NCBI RefSeq assembly: GCF_003696315.1
Contig: NZ_RFFN01000001.1
Span: forward strand, 727,679 to 791,678
DNA: 64,000 bases
Direction: 5' to 3'
Source: Pseudomonas songnenensis
Lineage (GTDB): Bacteria > Pseudomonadota > Gammaproteobacteria > Pseudomonadales > Pseudomonadaceae
This document shows positions 33,901 through 42,564 of the stretch, piece after piece (the stretch's first letter is position 1; every line of letters begins with the position of its first letter). The position numbers were made by a program, and so were the translations under genes. The notes beneath the pieces are model-generated. The model had not been told where the DNA came from and ran no database searches. It saw only the letters and a program-made list of their open reading frames with translations.

Positions 33901-34010
33901 CCGGTCGAACTGCTCGGCACGCCAACGAACAGGTCGATGTCCTCGGCGCTGGCGGCCTGGGCCAGACTCGCGGCCAGCGCCAGCAGGAACCGGTTGAAAT
34001 ATGTTTTCAT
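30993..34010 (-). CDS. pilY1: Type IV pilus tip adhesin PilY1
   Basis: A 1005-residue secreted protein with a signal peptide (MKTYFNRFLLALAAS to ASAEDI). The N-terminal von Willebrand A-like domain (about 30-370) has its first MIDAS segment as LIILDNTANWND instead of the usual DxSxS. The C-terminal half is the PilY1 beta-propeller, with GDVVHSRPVAINYG and an acidic loop DENGNGNVSE that could bind calcium. It caps pili for adhesion and surface sensing. The start at 34010 follows GAGGTAAGCGC; upstream in-frame sequence is the 3' part of pilX in another frame. Confidence 0.9.
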   Translation of the reverse strand: MKTYFNRFLLALAASLAQAASAEDIDLFVGVPSSSTGAPNVLIILDNTANWNDAFSNEMAALRSVVSALPEDKFRLGIMMFTETGGNNSGPDGAYVRAALRPMDAANKTAMANLVTSFDKLGDKSNGGKVSKAMQEAYLYFAGATPHAGNNKAKTDFAGNRGVSTASDAVYALPNNALASKDATSYRSPIVSGCGKNYIIYISNGPAQDNSSDITQATTALAGLGGSTTTIPITPSDSQDNVADEWARFMKKSGEQITTYTIDINRTTNRQGLGWTALLQSMARTSDGKYFDVTSTGNQIVDALNAIFSEVQATNSVFASVSLPVSVNAQGTYLNQVFIGMFRPDADGFPRWYGNLKQYKLGYIGSDLRLLDADGVSAINSNTGFITECARSFWTPTAADSYWSFSARGNCLTGADSSGSNSPDGNIVEKGGQGYLLRASSTRNMLTCGTAGGCTSLTSFSTANNGISATALGATNETERTALINWARGVDLKDENGNGNVSEMRPSVHGDVVHSRPVAINYGTAGNPNVVAFYGGNDGALRAVVGNRTSALGTHAAGSELWSFMPPEFYGKIKRLYDNNVPISFPGYSGTSTPKPKDYGMDGPVVAYQDESSAWIYATMRRGGRAVYAFNVNTPASPSLKWKRGCPNNFDANGGVVDTSCSDGFSGIGQTWAPPKLLKASGYGSGTAPMLIMGGGYDTCEDGDPHTCTDATKGNKVYVLDADSGELLRTFDTQRSVVSDVTLVRNSAGQALYGYLADLGGNVYRITMGASAPLQWTMTRIAALGCDTAGTCTRNRKFMFAPDIVADGADYVLMLGSGDREKPLLDYDDAAATTNYFFMLRDRPSDSTWLTSEASNCGGNLLCMNSLLGVTTQSAPTTTSLGQKKGWYLQLDATEQVVTSAITVFGDVTFSTHQPRVPTTGVCSGLGETRVYTVNYLTGQGVYHDVVGDGLPPSPVAGMVTLDDGVTTVPFVIGADPSSPLQGSPPINPASVMQPTSRVFWNVEQ

Positions 34011-34033
34011 GCGCTTACCTCGTGAGGCCGACT

Positions 34034-34507
34034 TCAGGGGCACAGCTGGTTCTTGCGAGCATCGGAGAGCAGCAGGCGCACGCCGGAGCGCACCCTCACC
34101 GAGGCGCCGGTGCTGGGGTCCAGCACGCTGGCGACCAGCTCCCATTCGGTATTCCAGGTGGAGCTGGACATCCCTTCGAGGGTCAGGCTGCTGGGCGCGA
34201 CCTGGGTGGCGACGCTGACGCGGATGCACTCGGGCTGGGCAACGGCGACCTCGTAGTCATCGATGTGGTCGCGATTGATATCGACGCCGATCGTCTGGGC
34301 GGCCGGAATGGAGCCGGTCAGGGACGGGATCACCTGCTCGATCGCATCATCGGCTGCTGCCAGTGCCTCGTTACGCCACTGCTGATTGCTCACCACGTCC
34401 AGGTTGACCTTGCTCAGGGTGAAAGACGACGTCACCAGCACTGTCAGAAGCAGCAGCATGATCAGCGCCGTGATGAGGGCGAAGCCCCGGTGCCGGGATG
34501 CATTCAT
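34034..34507 (-). CDS. pilX: Minor pilin PilX
   Basis: A 157-residue prepilin-like protein. The leader ends in RHRG, followed by a long hydrophobic helix (FALITALIMLLLLTVLVTSSF) without the +5 Glu, as in other PilX proteins. The C-terminal half has two Cys (PECIRV and NQLCP) that may pair. The start overlaps the pilW stop by four bases. It is a component of the priming complex with PilV, PilW, FimU-type pilin and PilY1. Confidence 0.87.
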   Translation of the reverse strand: MNASRHRGFALITALIMLLLLTVLVTSSFTLSKVNLDVVSNQQWRNEALAAADDAIEQVIPSLTGSIPAAQTIGVDINRDHIDDYEVAVAQPECIRVSVATQVAPSSLTLEGMSSSTWNTEWELVASVLDPSTGASVRVRSGVRLLLSDARKNQLCP

Positions 34508-35619
34508 GGGGTTTCCCTGCGAGCCGAAACGTTGGTCAGGCGCACGGTCGTGGAGTAGACGTGGCGCTGGAATGCATCCGTGAACGGCCCGAAGGTCTGG
34601 CCGCCCAGGTTGTAGGTCTTGCCGGACTGATAGCCGGGGGTCGGCTCGATGTTGCGTACCAGCAGATGAACTTGCACCACCACGGTGTTGGTCAGGTGCG
34701 CCAGCTCGCAGGGTGTCGCCGAGGTGCAGGTCGAGTCCGGAGCGCCATCACCACGGTTGGTCGGTGAGTTGCGATTGAGTTCGCTGGCCCATTGCACGGG
34801 TTGTCCATAGTCGACCGGCATCCCAGTGTCGCTCAGGTCGTCTACGCCAAAGACGAAACGCATCGCTTCGATACCTTCGACCATCGGGACCGCTGCCTGC
34901 TGGTCGAGCGCGCCGCTGTCCAGATCGAATGTGGATTGCATCAGCGTTGGAATGCCATCCCCGGCGGTCACTGCATAGTCGCGAATGTAGTAGGCGTTAT
35001 TGAGGAAACGCCGCGTCTCCGCCTGCGTGGTGCAGTCGCGCTTGTGCAGCGTGAAACCGCTGCTGTCGAGCACGTAGCGAGGTTCGCTGTCGCAGTAGCC
35101 GGTTTGCCAATAGAGTTTGCCGCTGACGTTGGCTTCGCAGTTTGGCGAGCCGGTTACGCAGCTCGCCACCCGGCGTACCAGCAGCACGTCACTTCCGGCT
35201 AGCGCGGAGGGCATTGCTCCGCTGCAGCTGGCTGGTACGGCAGCGTAAAGCTGAACGGGTACTCCAATCAGGTTCGTCTTGTACGCGGCATTCCAGTCGG
35301 TATACGGCGCACAAGGGGTCGGTACCGCTACCGGATAGTCGCCGGGTACGGCCGCGTAGGTCAGGTCCTCGAACTGCGGCACGAAGCCGTTGAGGAACCC
35401 CGCATGCATCAAGTCGTCGCGCAGCAGGCGAATCGCCAGTCGCCCATGTTCCATCTGGCTGCTGGTCTTGGCCAGCTCGCTGTTGCTGCGACTCATGTTC
35501 AGGTAAAGGGTGAGCGTGGCTGCGCTGAGGATCAGCGCGATGGTCATTGCCACCATCAGCTCGATCAGGCCGAAACCTGCAATGGTTGTGCGATTGCGAA
35601 TCGGCCCCGGTCGTCTCAT
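34504..35619 (-). CDS. pilW: Minor pilin PilW
   Basis: A 371-residue prepilin. Its leader ends in TIAG, followed by FGLIELMVAMTIAL with the +5 Glu. The globular domain is large, as usual for PilW, with several cysteines (VASCVTGSPNCEA, GYCDSEPRY, KRDCTTQ). The start at 35619 overlaps the pilV stop by four bases; longer in-frame extensions are antisense to pilV and rejected. Confidence 0.88.
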   Translation of the reverse strand: MRRPGPIRNRTTIAGFGLIELMVAMTIALILSAATLTLYLNMSRSNSELAKTSSQMEHGRLAIRLLRDDLMHAGFLNGFVPQFEDLTYAAVPGDYPVAVPTPCAPYTDWNAAYKTNLIGVPVQLYAAVPASCSGAMPSALAGSDVLLVRRVASCVTGSPNCEANVSGKLYWQTGYCDSEPRYVLDSSGFTLHKRDCTTQAETRRFLNNAYYIRDYAVTAGDGIPTLMQSTFDLDSGALDQQAAVPMVEGIEAMRFVFGVDDLSDTGMPVDYGQPVQWASELNRNSPTNRGDGAPDSTCTSATPCELAHLTNTVVVQVHLLVRNIEPTPGYQSGKTYNLGGQTFGPFTDAFQRHVYSTTVRLTNVSARRETP

Positions 35620-36188
35620 AGCGGCGCCACCCGCACCAGGGTGGTTACCACACGGCGGCAGCGATCGTTGCTGCACTGGCTGCCGGCCGCGCCATCGAAT
35701 GCATTTCTGCCGCAGGCAACATCGGACGGGGGCGCCGACAGCGGCAGCAAACCCTGCCAGGCCACCGTGAGCAGGTACTGATTGCTGCCCAGCGACTCGA
35801 TACAGCCACGTCCGCCAATCAATGCACCAGCCAGGCCCGTGCTGGTGCTTTCGCTGGCGCCCTGCAGCGCCGCGCACCAGGCGGCGGCGTCGCGTTGTTG
35901 TGGCGTGGCGGTCGAGGTAGGGCAGGTCATGCCGGCGCCCAGAGGGTTCGCGCTACCGGTTACATAACTGCTAGCCGCAGTGCGATTGGCCGTCATGCGC
36001 GCAGCGATATCGTCGAGCAGCAGCAGTGCCTGGGAACGCTGGTAGGTTTCCATCTCCGATTGCTGCAGGCGTGTCTGCAGTGCCATCACTCCAAGCAGTC
36101 CAACGGCCAGGATCACCAGAGTGATCAACACTTCGATCAGACTGATTCCGGTTTGCCGACTGGTTGCCGAGCGCACGACACTCACCAC
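35616..36188 (-). CDS. pilV: Minor pilin PilV
   Basis: A 190-residue prepilin with leader ending RQTG followed by ISLIEVLITLVILAVGLLG, carrying the +5 Glu. The globular region has paired cysteines (DVACGRNAF, SQCSNDRCR). Starts are GTG codons: 36188 gives the coordinates here, and 36185 would form a GTGA overlap with the pilE stop; the difference is one residue. It is in a tightly overlapped operon. Confidence 0.87.
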   Translation of the reverse strand: MVSVVRSATSRQTGISLIEVLITLVILAVGLLGVMALQTRLQQSEMETYQRSQALLLLDDIAARMTANRTAASSYVTGSANPLGAGMTCPTSTATPQQRDAAAWCAALQGASESTSTGLAGALIGGRGCIESLGSNQYLLTVAWQGLLPLSAPPSDVACGRNAFDGAAGSQCSNDRCRRVVTTLVRVAPL

Positions 36189-36574
36189 TTGTCTGCAGGC
36201 GTTTTCACGCCTTCGTTGTTCAGGGTCAGGTCGCCGTCGCTGGCTTGGCTGCCAATGGCCGTGAAGGTGATCAGGTAGGACGGCACCGTACCGCTGCCGA
36301 CGGTAACGTCGAAGCTGTAATGCGGGCTGACTTCACCCGAGAGGCTGAAACCGCTGGCGGTAAGTGCCGCGGCATCGGCATAGGCGCGGTTGGCGAGCAG
36401 AAAATGCTGCTGACGGTTGGCGATATCCAGCATCTGCGCCTGCGCCGCAGTGCGGTTACTGCGAATGACGTATTGGCGATAATTCGGCAGCGCAATGCTG
36501 GCAAGAATGCCGATGATGACCACGACGATCATCACTTCGATCAGGGTGAAACCACGCGCCTTATATCGAGCCAC
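36182..36574 (-). CDS. pilE: Minor pilin PilE
   Basis: A 130-residue prepilin with a short leader (ARYKARG) followed by FTLIEVMIVVVIIGILASIALP. A GTG at 36574 is chosen because GAGAAG lies 6 bases upstream and short leaders are typical; in-frame ATGs at 36601 and 36625 give longer forms. It heads the minor pilin operon on the minus strand. Upstream there are 250 bases to nirN that are A+T-rich near 36660-36725 and may hold the operon promoter. Confidence 0.85.
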   Translation of the reverse strand: MARYKARGFTLIEVMIVVVIIGILASIALPNYRQYVIRSNRTAAQAQMLDIANRQQHFLLANRAYADAAALTASGFSLSGEVSPHYSFDVTVGSGTVPSYLITFTAIGSQASDGDLTLNNEGVKTPADKW

Positions 36575-36824
36575 ATCACTTCTCCAAGAGAGGCCGATCA
36601 TGTCGGGAGCGCGAACTCCCGCCATCGCGACTTCGACAAGTGATGTCAGATCAGTGATGGCTTACAAATATTATTGTGACATCACGGTCAAAGATAGACT
36701 GATTGGTCACAAAGGCCGAATTTTTGTGTCGCAGTTCAAGGTTTTGCGGGAGGGGGGAGGCGCTGGCGCGGCAGCGCGAACACCAGTAGCACTGGCGTCC
36801 GCGTTGGGGGAGAGGGCAGTTTCT

Positions 36825-38336
36825 CTAGTGCGAAGTGCCCTCGGCGAACTCGATCTTGTTGCCGACATTGTACTTGCCGGAGGGCTTGTTCATCGGGATG
36901 CGTTTGACCTCCTCCAGCGTGTTGGCGTCGTAGACGATCAGTGCGCCGTCGGTGTCCCAGACGCTGAGCAGGGCGTAGCGGCCGTCGTTGGTGAATTCGA
37001 CGTGGGCGGCGTTCTTGCCCGGCATCGGGCGCAGGGTGTGGGCGACTTCCAGGGTCTGCTTGTCGATCAGGTGCACGGCGTCGTTGTTCGGGCCGAAGAA
37101 TACGTCGGTCCAGGCGTAGGGCGAGTTGGCCTGGCTGCGCATGAAGAAGCCCGGGCCTTCGGTGGGGATCTCCTTGATCAGCTTCCAGGTTTCCAGGTCC
37201 AGCACCGAGATCAGTCCCTTGCTGACGTTGGGGGTGGCGAACACCCACTTGCCGTCGCGCTTCCAGTAGATGCCCGAGCCCAGATGCGGCATGCCCGGCA
37301 GCGGGATGTCGGTGACCGCCTTGCCGCTATCCAGGTCGATGACCTGGCCGCCGTGTGCCTTGCGCGAGGTGGCCAGCAGGTAGCGGTAATCCGGAGTGAA
37401 GGAAAAGTCGTCGAGATAGTCGGCTGCCTTGATCCGTCGCGGTTCGAAGGTCGGCTCGCCGGCATAGGACAGCTCCCAGGCTTCCTGCACGTCTTTCAGG
37501 GCGACCACGAAGCTGTCGCGCGGCGGCGCGGTGTACACGGCGCTGACCCGTGACGGCGTGCCGTCCTGGCCGACGGCGGGGATGTGCTTGACCAGCGACA
37601 GGTCGCGGGCATCGAGCAGCACCAGGTTGCCCGGCAGGTAGTTGCCCACCAGCACCCAGCGGCCGTCGTTGCTGACCGCCAGGTTGCGGGTGTTCAGCCC
37701 GGCGCGGACCTCGGCGAGCATGGTCAGGTTGTGCAGATCGTAGACGCTGACCCAGCCGTCGCGGGAGGCGAAGTAGACGAAGCGGCCGTCCGGCGAGAAC
37801 TTCGGCCCGCCGTGCAGGGCGAAGTGCGACTGGAAGTTGGCCAGTTCCTCGAAGCGATCGCCATCCAGCACCCGCACGTGATGATTGCCGGCTTCCACCA
37901 CGACGAACAGATTGCGCGGGGCGGCACCATGTTGCGGTGTGTTCGGCAGGCTGGCGACGTCCTTGAGGATGCGGTGGCTGGCGCGGATATCGGCGTCGCT
38001 CCAGGTCGGCGGTACGGCCGAGGGCTGATACAGATAGTCGACCAGCGCGGTGATCTGCGCGTCGTTCAGCACGTGGGAATAGGCGGCCATCTGGCTCGCC
38101 GGGCGGCCGTCACGAATCACCGCGTGGGCTTCGGCCGGCTTGATGCGGCTGAGGCTTTCCGGCAACAGGGCCGGGCCGGCGCCGCCGAGGCGGTTGGTGC
38201 CGTGGCAGCTCTGGCAGTGCTGTTCGTAGAGGGCCTGGCTGTCTGCCGGCAGGCTGGCGGCAGTGGCCATGTCGAGGGCGACTAAGGTGGCTGCTGGCAA
38301 TGCGGCGGCCAGCAGCAGGGCGGGCATCAGTTGCAT
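36825..38336 (-). CDS. nirN: c-type cytochrome with heme d1-binding propeller, NirN
   Basis: A 503-residue periplasmic protein. After a signal peptide it has a cytochrome c domain with heme motif CQSCH (residues 41-45), then an eight-bladed propeller like that of NirS ([39 protein letters not shown]). NirN oxidises dihydro-heme d1, the final step of heme d1 synthesis, and hands it to NirS. It overlaps nirE by 10 bases and ends the nirJEN unit. Confidence 0.93.
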   Translation of the reverse strand: MQLMPALLLAAALPAATLVALDMATAASLPADSQALYEQHCQSCHGTNRLGGAGPALLPESLSRIKPAEAHAVIRDGRPASQMAAYSHVLNDAQITALVDYLYQPSAVPPTWSDADIRASHRILKDVASLPNTPQHGAAPRNLFVVVEAGNHHVRVLDGDRFEELANFQSHFALHGGPKFSPDGRFVYFASRDGWVSVYDLHNLTMLAEVRAGLNTRNLAVSNDGRWVLVGNYLPGNLVLLDARDLSLVKHIPAVGQDGTPSRVSAVYTAPPRDSFVVALKDVQEAWELSYAGEPTFEPRRIKAADYLDDFSFTPDYRYLLATSRKAHGGQVIDLDSGKAVTDIPLPGMPHLGSGIYWKRDGKWVFATPNVSKGLISVLDLETWKLIKEIPTEGPGFFMRSQANSPYAWTDVFFGPNNDAVHLIDKQTLEVAHTLRPMPGKNAAHVEFTNDGRYALLSVWDTDGALIVYDANTLEEVKRIPMNKPSGKYNVGNKIEFAEGTSH

Positions 38337-39163
38337 AAGGCCTCCGTTTGCGGGGTGGGGTCACCGTGCAGGCGTGCCGGGTGCCGGACCTGGCGTTCTG
38401 CGAACAGACCGACCACCCGGCCGATGACGGTCAGGGTCGGTGGAGTGAGGTGCTGCTCGTCGGCCATGCTCGGCAGTTGCCGTAGCGTGCAGCGCACCAC
38501 CTGCTGGTTCTCACGGGTGCCATTGCCGATCAGTGCGGCGGGTGTATCCACCGGCAGGCCGGCGGAGATGAGATTGCGCGAGATCTCGCCGAGGCTGGCC
38601 AGCCCCATGTAGAACACCAGCGTCTGCCCACCCTGGGCCAGGGCGTCCCAGGGCAAATGCAGTTCGCCGTTGGTCTGCAGGTGGCCGGTGATGAACTGGC
38701 AGGAATGCGCCAGGTCGCGATGGGTCAGCGGAATGCCGGCATAGGCGCTGCAGCCGGCCGCGGCGGTGATGCCGGGCACCACCTGGCAGTCGATGCCGCG
38801 TTGCAGGAGGAATTCCAGCTCTTCGGCGCCGCGGCCGAAGATGAACGGATCGCCCCCCTTGAGGCGCACCACGCGCTTGTTCTGCAGCGCCAGATCGGCC
38901 AGCAGCTGATTGATTTCCGGTTGCGGCAGGCTGTGGTAACCGCTGGTCTTGCCGACGTAGTGGCGGCTGCAGCTGGTCGGCAGCAGTTCCATCAGGCCCT
39001 CGCTGACCAGACGGTCGTAGACCACCGCATCGGCCTGTTGCAGCAGGCTCCAGGCGCGCAGGGTAAGCAGGCCCGGGTCGCCCGGACCGGCACCGACCAG
39101 GGCGACTTCGCCGGGGGCGAACGCGGCGCTCAGCGAAGCGGGAAGTGTGAATGGCTGGTCCAT
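38327..39163 (-). CDS. nirE: Uroporphyrinogen-III C-methyltransferase NirE
   Basis: A 278-residue SUMT that methylates uroporphyrinogen III twice using SAM to make precorrin-2, the first committed step of heme d1 synthesis. Signatures are [17 protein letters not shown], the [16 protein letters not shown] loop and [21 protein letters not shown]. The start at 39163 (MDQPFT) follows AGGAGCACC; an upstream ATG at 39184 has a weaker site. It lies between nirJ and nirN. Confidence 0.95.
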   Translation of the reverse strand: MDQPFTLPASLSAAFAPGEVALVGAGPGDPGLLTLRAWSLLQQADAVVYDRLVSEGLMELLPTSCSRHYVGKTSGYHSLPQPEINQLLADLALQNKRVVRLKGGDPFIFGRGAEELEFLLQRGIDCQVVPGITAAAGCSAYAGIPLTHRDLAHSCQFITGHLQTNGELHLPWDALAQGGQTLVFYMGLASLGEISRNLISAGLPVDTPAALIGNGTRENQQVVRCTLRQLPSMADEQHLTPPTLTVIGRVVGLFAERQVRHPARLHGDPTPQTEALCN

Positions 39164-39233
39164 GCGGTGCTCCTGAATGCTCATCGGACTTTACGGAGTG
39201 CTTGCTGCGGCGCTTGCTGGCCGCTTCGATTGA

Positions 39234-40415
39234 TCAGAGGGCGATGCTGGGAATGCGCTCGGCGGCTGGTCGACCAATTTCTTCGTCGGTCAGGTAGCAG
39301 CCCGGGTCTTCGGCCCAGAGATTGCCCTGCGCCCAGGCGCGGGTACGGGTGTTGCCGTTGCAGATCGCCAGCCAGCGGCAGTCGGCACAGCGACCGCCTA
39401 CTGCCCGCGGATGCTGGCGCAGCTCCTGCAGCAGTGGGGCCGGCTCGTTCAGCCAGATGTCGCTGAAGCGCTGCCGGCGCACATTGCCGACGGTGTGCTG
39501 CCACCAGTAGGTGTCGGGATGCACGTCACCAATGTTGTCGATGTTGGCGATACCACTGCCCGAGGCATTACCGCCCCAGGCGCGCAGCATGCCTTCCAGT
39601 CGGTCGCGATGTTCCGGCAGGCGCTCTTCGGCCCACTGCAGCAGGAGAATCGCGTCGGCGTCATTGTTGCCGCTGACGAAGTCGGTCTCGCGGCCGTGCT
39701 GTACGTCATCCCAGGCCTGGTCGAACAGCTGGCGCATGGCGTCGCGAGTCATCTGATGATGGGCGTCGGCCTTGCTGCTGCGCTTGCCGCGGCCGCTGTA
39801 GTTGAGGTGCGAGAGGTAGAACTTCTGCACGTCGTGTTCGCGCATGAGCGCCAGCAGCGCCGGCAGTTGCGGGTAGTTGTTCTGGGTCAGGGTGGTGCGC
39901 AGGCCGACACGGATGTCACGCTGACGGCACAGGTCGATCGCATGCATGGAGGCAGCGAAGCTGCCTTTGAGCTGACGCCATTCATCGTGCACCGTTTCCA
40001 GTCCGTCGATGCTGATACCGACATAGTCGAACTGCGCTGCGGCGATACGACCGATGTTGTTCTCATCGATCAGCGTGCCATTGGTCGACAGGGCGACGAA
40101 GAAGCCCTTGTCGCGGGCGTAGTCGGCCAGCAGGAAGAGATCGGGCCGCAACAGCGGCTCACCGCCGGAAAGAATCAGCACCCGCACGCCGGCTTCATGA
40201 AGGTCATCGATGACCTTCAGCGCCTCATCGGTATCCAGCTCGTCGCGAAACTCGCTGTCGGCGGAGGTGGCATAGCAGTGCTTGCAGGTCAGGTTGCAGC
40301 GCCTGAGCAGGTTCCAGATCACCACGGGCGGGCGCTTGCCGCTGGTGCTGCGGGCACCCAGCACCTGTGTGGCCGGTTGGGCCAGGGCGCGCAGGTAATG
40401 ACTGATTCTCAACAT
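39234..40415 (-). CDS. nirJ: Heme d1 biosynthesis radical SAM protein NirJ
   Basis: A 393-residue radical SAM enzyme. The SAM-cluster motif is RRCNLTCKHCYA, followed by LILSGGEPLLRPD. The C-terminal SPASM-like region has CADCRWLAICNGNTR and a later Cys in DPGCYLTDEE, which can bind a second cluster. It removes the propionate side chains of the isobacteriochlorin during heme d1 formation. It is the first gene of nirJEN, with an imperfect FNR box about 97 bases upstream. Confidence 0.95.
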   Translation of the reverse strand: MLRISHYLRALAQPATQVLGARSTSGKRPPVVIWNLLRRCNLTCKHCYATSADSEFRDELDTDEALKVIDDLHEAGVRVLILSGGEPLLRPDLFLLADYARDKGFFVALSTNGTLIDENNIGRIAAAQFDYVGISIDGLETVHDEWRQLKGSFAASMHAIDLCRQRDIRVGLRTTLTQNNYPQLPALLALMREHDVQKFYLSHLNYSGRGKRSSKADAHHQMTRDAMRQLFDQAWDDVQHGRETDFVSGNNDADAILLLQWAEERLPEHRDRLEGMLRAWGGNASGSGIANIDNIGDVHPDTYWWQHTVGNVRRQRFSDIWLNEPAPLLQELRQHPRAVGGRCADCRWLAICNGNTRTRAWAQGNLWAEDPGCYLTDEEIGRPAAERIPSIAL

Positions 40416-40511
40416 GGGGCGGCTCCGCTTCGGCAGCGTGTTTCGCAGGGCGCGCCGTGGTGGCCGCCTGCTCCTTGGGCAGCAGGATCACCGAGCGGGT
40501 TAGGGCTGGCC

Positions 40512-40525
40512 TTGATCGTAAACAA
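40512..40525 (-). promoter_or_regulatory. Imperfect FNR/DNR box ahead of nirJEN
   Basis: On the minus strand this reads TTGTTTACGATCAA, one mismatch from TTGAT-N4-ATCAA in the left half. It is about 97 bases from the nirJ start and would place the heme d1 genes under the same control as nirS. Confidence 0.55.
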
Positions 40526-40585
40526 TAAAAGACGCGGGGGGCGGGCTGACCGCTTTGTCAGCTTCTTGCGGAGGCAGACCGTTGG

Positions 40586-40834
40586 TCAGAGCAGCGTCAG
40601 CAGGACGCCAAGCACCAGTACCAGCGGCCAGGCGAGCAGCAGCAGACGCCATGCCCGCGGGGCATGACGCAGCTCCATGAACCCGTCGGTGATCAGCCAG
40701 GCCTTGCCGAAAGCGGTGAGCAGGACAGCAGCGGTCAAGGCCAGCGTGGCGCCGGCGTTGCCCAGCAGGACGGTGGATACCGACAGCACGGCCAGGCCGA
40801 GCCAGCAGGCCACCAGAACCTTCGAAGCGGACAT
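40586..40834 (-). CDS. norF: Small membrane protein NorF-like
   Basis: An 82-residue protein with three membrane helices, resembling cytochrome oxidase subunit IV-like proteins (LTAFGKAWLITDGFMELRHAP is typical). It follows norE by 3 bases and forms a nirQ-norE-norF unit. NorF-type proteins accompany NO reductases; in P. stutzeri an 82-residue frame was reported at this place as I recall. Its exact role in NO reductase activity is not settled. Confidence 0.82.
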   Translation of the reverse strand: MSASKVLVACWLGLAVLSVSTVLLGNAGATLALTAAVLLTAFGKAWLITDGFMELRHAPRAWRLLLLAWPLVLVLGVLLTLL

Positions 40835-40837
40835 GAC

Positions 40838-41425
40838 TTACCTCAACACGTAAACCAGCGGGAACAGCAGCACCCAGACCATATCCACCATGTGCCAGTA
40901 GAGCACTCCTGACTCCAGCCCGCTGTGGTTGTCGGGGCCGTACGCGCCCCGGCGACAGCGCGCGGCCAGCCAGCCGAGAATCACCATGCCCAGCAGCACA
41001 TGGAGGAAATGAAAGCCGGTCAGGATCCAGTACAGGGTGAAGAAGGTGTTGTGCTCCATGCCCAGCCCAAGCCCGGCGAGATGGCTGTACTCGTTGAGCT
41101 TGAGCACCACGTAGACGCAGGAAGACCCCAGCGCGGCAAGCAGCAACAGCGTCGCGCGTGCGGAGCGGGCCTGGCGTACCTGCTCCACCGCCAGCGCGGC
41201 GAACAGACCCGAGGTCAGCAGACTCAGGGTCAGCGCCAGGCCGATGGAGCTGTCCAGCGCCGCGCGGCTTTCATCGAACTGCTCGGCATAGACCATCTGC
41301 GCGACCGCGAACGCCAGGATCAGGATGGCGAAGACGGTCAGCTCGGCGAGGATGAAGAACCACATCGCCAGATCACCCGGCAGGCGCCGGGCCGGGCTGG
41401 AGAAGGGGTCAGCCGAAGTGGACAT
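40838..41425 (-). CDS. norE: Cytochrome c oxidase subunit III-like protein NorE
   Basis: A 195-residue polytopic protein with five membrane helices. The N-terminus LPGDLAMWFFILAEL and the later FTLYWILTGFHFLHVLLG are subunit III hallmarks. The start at 41425 overlaps the end of nirQ by 17 bases and has no clear ribosome site, so coupling to nirQ is likely; an internal ATG at 41365 gives 175 residues but cuts the conserved LPGD. NorE-like proteins assist NO reductase function or stability. Confidence 0.85.
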   Translation of the reverse strand: MSTSADPFSSPARRLPGDLAMWFFILAELTVFAILILAFAVAQMVYAEQFDESRAALDSSIGLALTLSLLTSGLFAALAVEQVRQARSARATLLLLAALGSSCVYVVLKLNEYSHLAGLGLGMEHNTFFTLYWILTGFHFLHVLLGMVILGWLAARCRRGAYGPDNHSGLESGVLYWHMVDMVWVLLFPLVYVLR

Positions 41426-42221
41426 CGACCACATCCATCAACGCGGCGACCGTCTGCGGGTCATCCGACAGCGGTTCGGCCAGGCAGGCCAGGCAGGCCT
41501 GACGCGGCGTCATGCCAGAGCGGATCATGCGCGCGGTGAAGATCAGCAGGCGGGTCGAGGCAACCTCTTCCAGGTCGTGCTGCTCCAGTCGGCGCAGTGC
41601 CTGACCAAGCTTGACTACCTGGGCGGCGAGTTCGCCATCCACCTGCGCCTCGTTGGCGACGATGCGTTCTTCCTCGGTGGCCGGCGGGTAGTCGAAGCGC
41701 ATCGCCACGAAGCGCTGGCGGGTGCTCGGCTTCATGCCCTTGAGCAGGTTCTGGTAGCCGGGGTTGTAGGACACCACCAGCATGAAGCCCGGCGGCGCCT
41801 TGAGCGCCTCGCCGGTGCGCTCGATGAACAGTTCGCGACGATCGTCGGCCAGCGGGTGCAGTACCACGGCGGTGTCCTGCCGCGCTTCCACCACTTCGTC
41901 CAGATAGCAGATGCCGCCTTCGCGCACCGCGCGGGTCAGCGGGCCGTCCTGCCACCAGGTGCCCTGGGCACCGATCAGGTGGCGACCGACCAGGTCGGCG
42001 GCGGACAGATCATCGTGGCAGGCCACGGTATACAGCGGCAGGTTCAGGCGATGCGCCATGTGCTGCACGAAGCGGGTCTTGCCGCAGCCGGTCGGGCCCT
42101 TGATCAGCACCGGCATGCCGTGTTGCCAGGCCTGCTGGAACAGCTGTTCTTCGTTGCCCAGCGGTTGATAGAAGGGCGCGTCAGGCGTGCCGGCAGCAGT
42201 CGGGATTTCAAACGCATTCAC
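41409..42221 (-). CDS. nirQ: MoxR-type AAA+ ATPase NirQ
   Basis: A MoxR-family ATPase (270 residues from the start given) that, with NorD, activates NirS and NO reductase after assembly. Walker A is IKGPTGCGKTRF, Walker B is ICYLDEVVEAR, and sensor 1 is VVSYNPGYQNLLKG. A GTG at 42221 is chosen since GAGGT precedes it by nine bases; a GTG at 42236 adds five residues. The gene is divergent from nirS and preceded by a perfect FNR box; it heads nirQ-norE-norF. Confidence 0.94.
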   Translation of the reverse strand: MNAFEIPTAAGTPDAPFYQPLGNEEQLFQQAWQHGMPVLIKGPTGCGKTRFVQHMAHRLNLPLYTVACHDDLSAADLVGRHLIGAQGTWWQDGPLTRAVREGGICYLDEVVEARQDTAVVLHPLADDRRELFIERTGEALKAPPGFMLVVSYNPGYQNLLKGMKPSTRQRFVAMRFDYPPATEEERIVANEAQVDGELAAQVVKLGQALRRLEQHDLEEVASTRLLIFTARMIRSGMTPRQACLACLAEPLSDDPQTVAALMDVVDVHFG

Positions 42222-42309
42222 AGGCAAGTACCTCACGGCAACAGTTGGTTATTTCGATTGCCACGCTACCGATCCCTCCTGGGCGTCTCAAGCCGCTCGC
42301 CGGCGAAGC

Positions 42310-42323
42310 TTGATTGTGATCAA
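42310..42323 (-). promoter_or_regulatory. FNR/DNR box facing nirQ
   Basis: TTGATTGTGATCAA, a perfect TTGAT-N4-ATCAA palindrome, about 89 bases before the nirQ start. It is one of two boxes in the 328-base (or longer) nirQ/nirS intergenic region. Confidence 0.88.
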
Positions 42324-42433
42324 GAGTTGGATGAGATACGGCGCGTATCAGTGGCGAAAAGGTGGCGTTCGTCCGCCGCCGGGCAGTGCTCTCCGCGACA
42401 AGGCGTCACGCCATGGGGGTGCTGGGGGCTCTC

Positions 42434-42447
42434 TTGATTGCCGTCAA
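42434..42447 (+). promoter_or_regulatory. FNR/DNR box facing nirS
   Basis: TTGATTGCCGTCAA, one mismatch from consensus. Its centre is 41.5 bases before about 42482, and CATAGC near 42469 can serve as -10; the leader to nirS at 42565 is about 83 bases. Confidence 0.85.
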
Positions 42448-42564
42448 GCGCTTTCGGATTGCCGCTCTCATAGCATCCAAATCGCAAAAAGAAGAAGTCC
42501 CCGGGAACTGCCACACCGCCGTAACTAGCAGGAGTCGCCAGAAGCGCTCCCATAGGAGAGAAGG

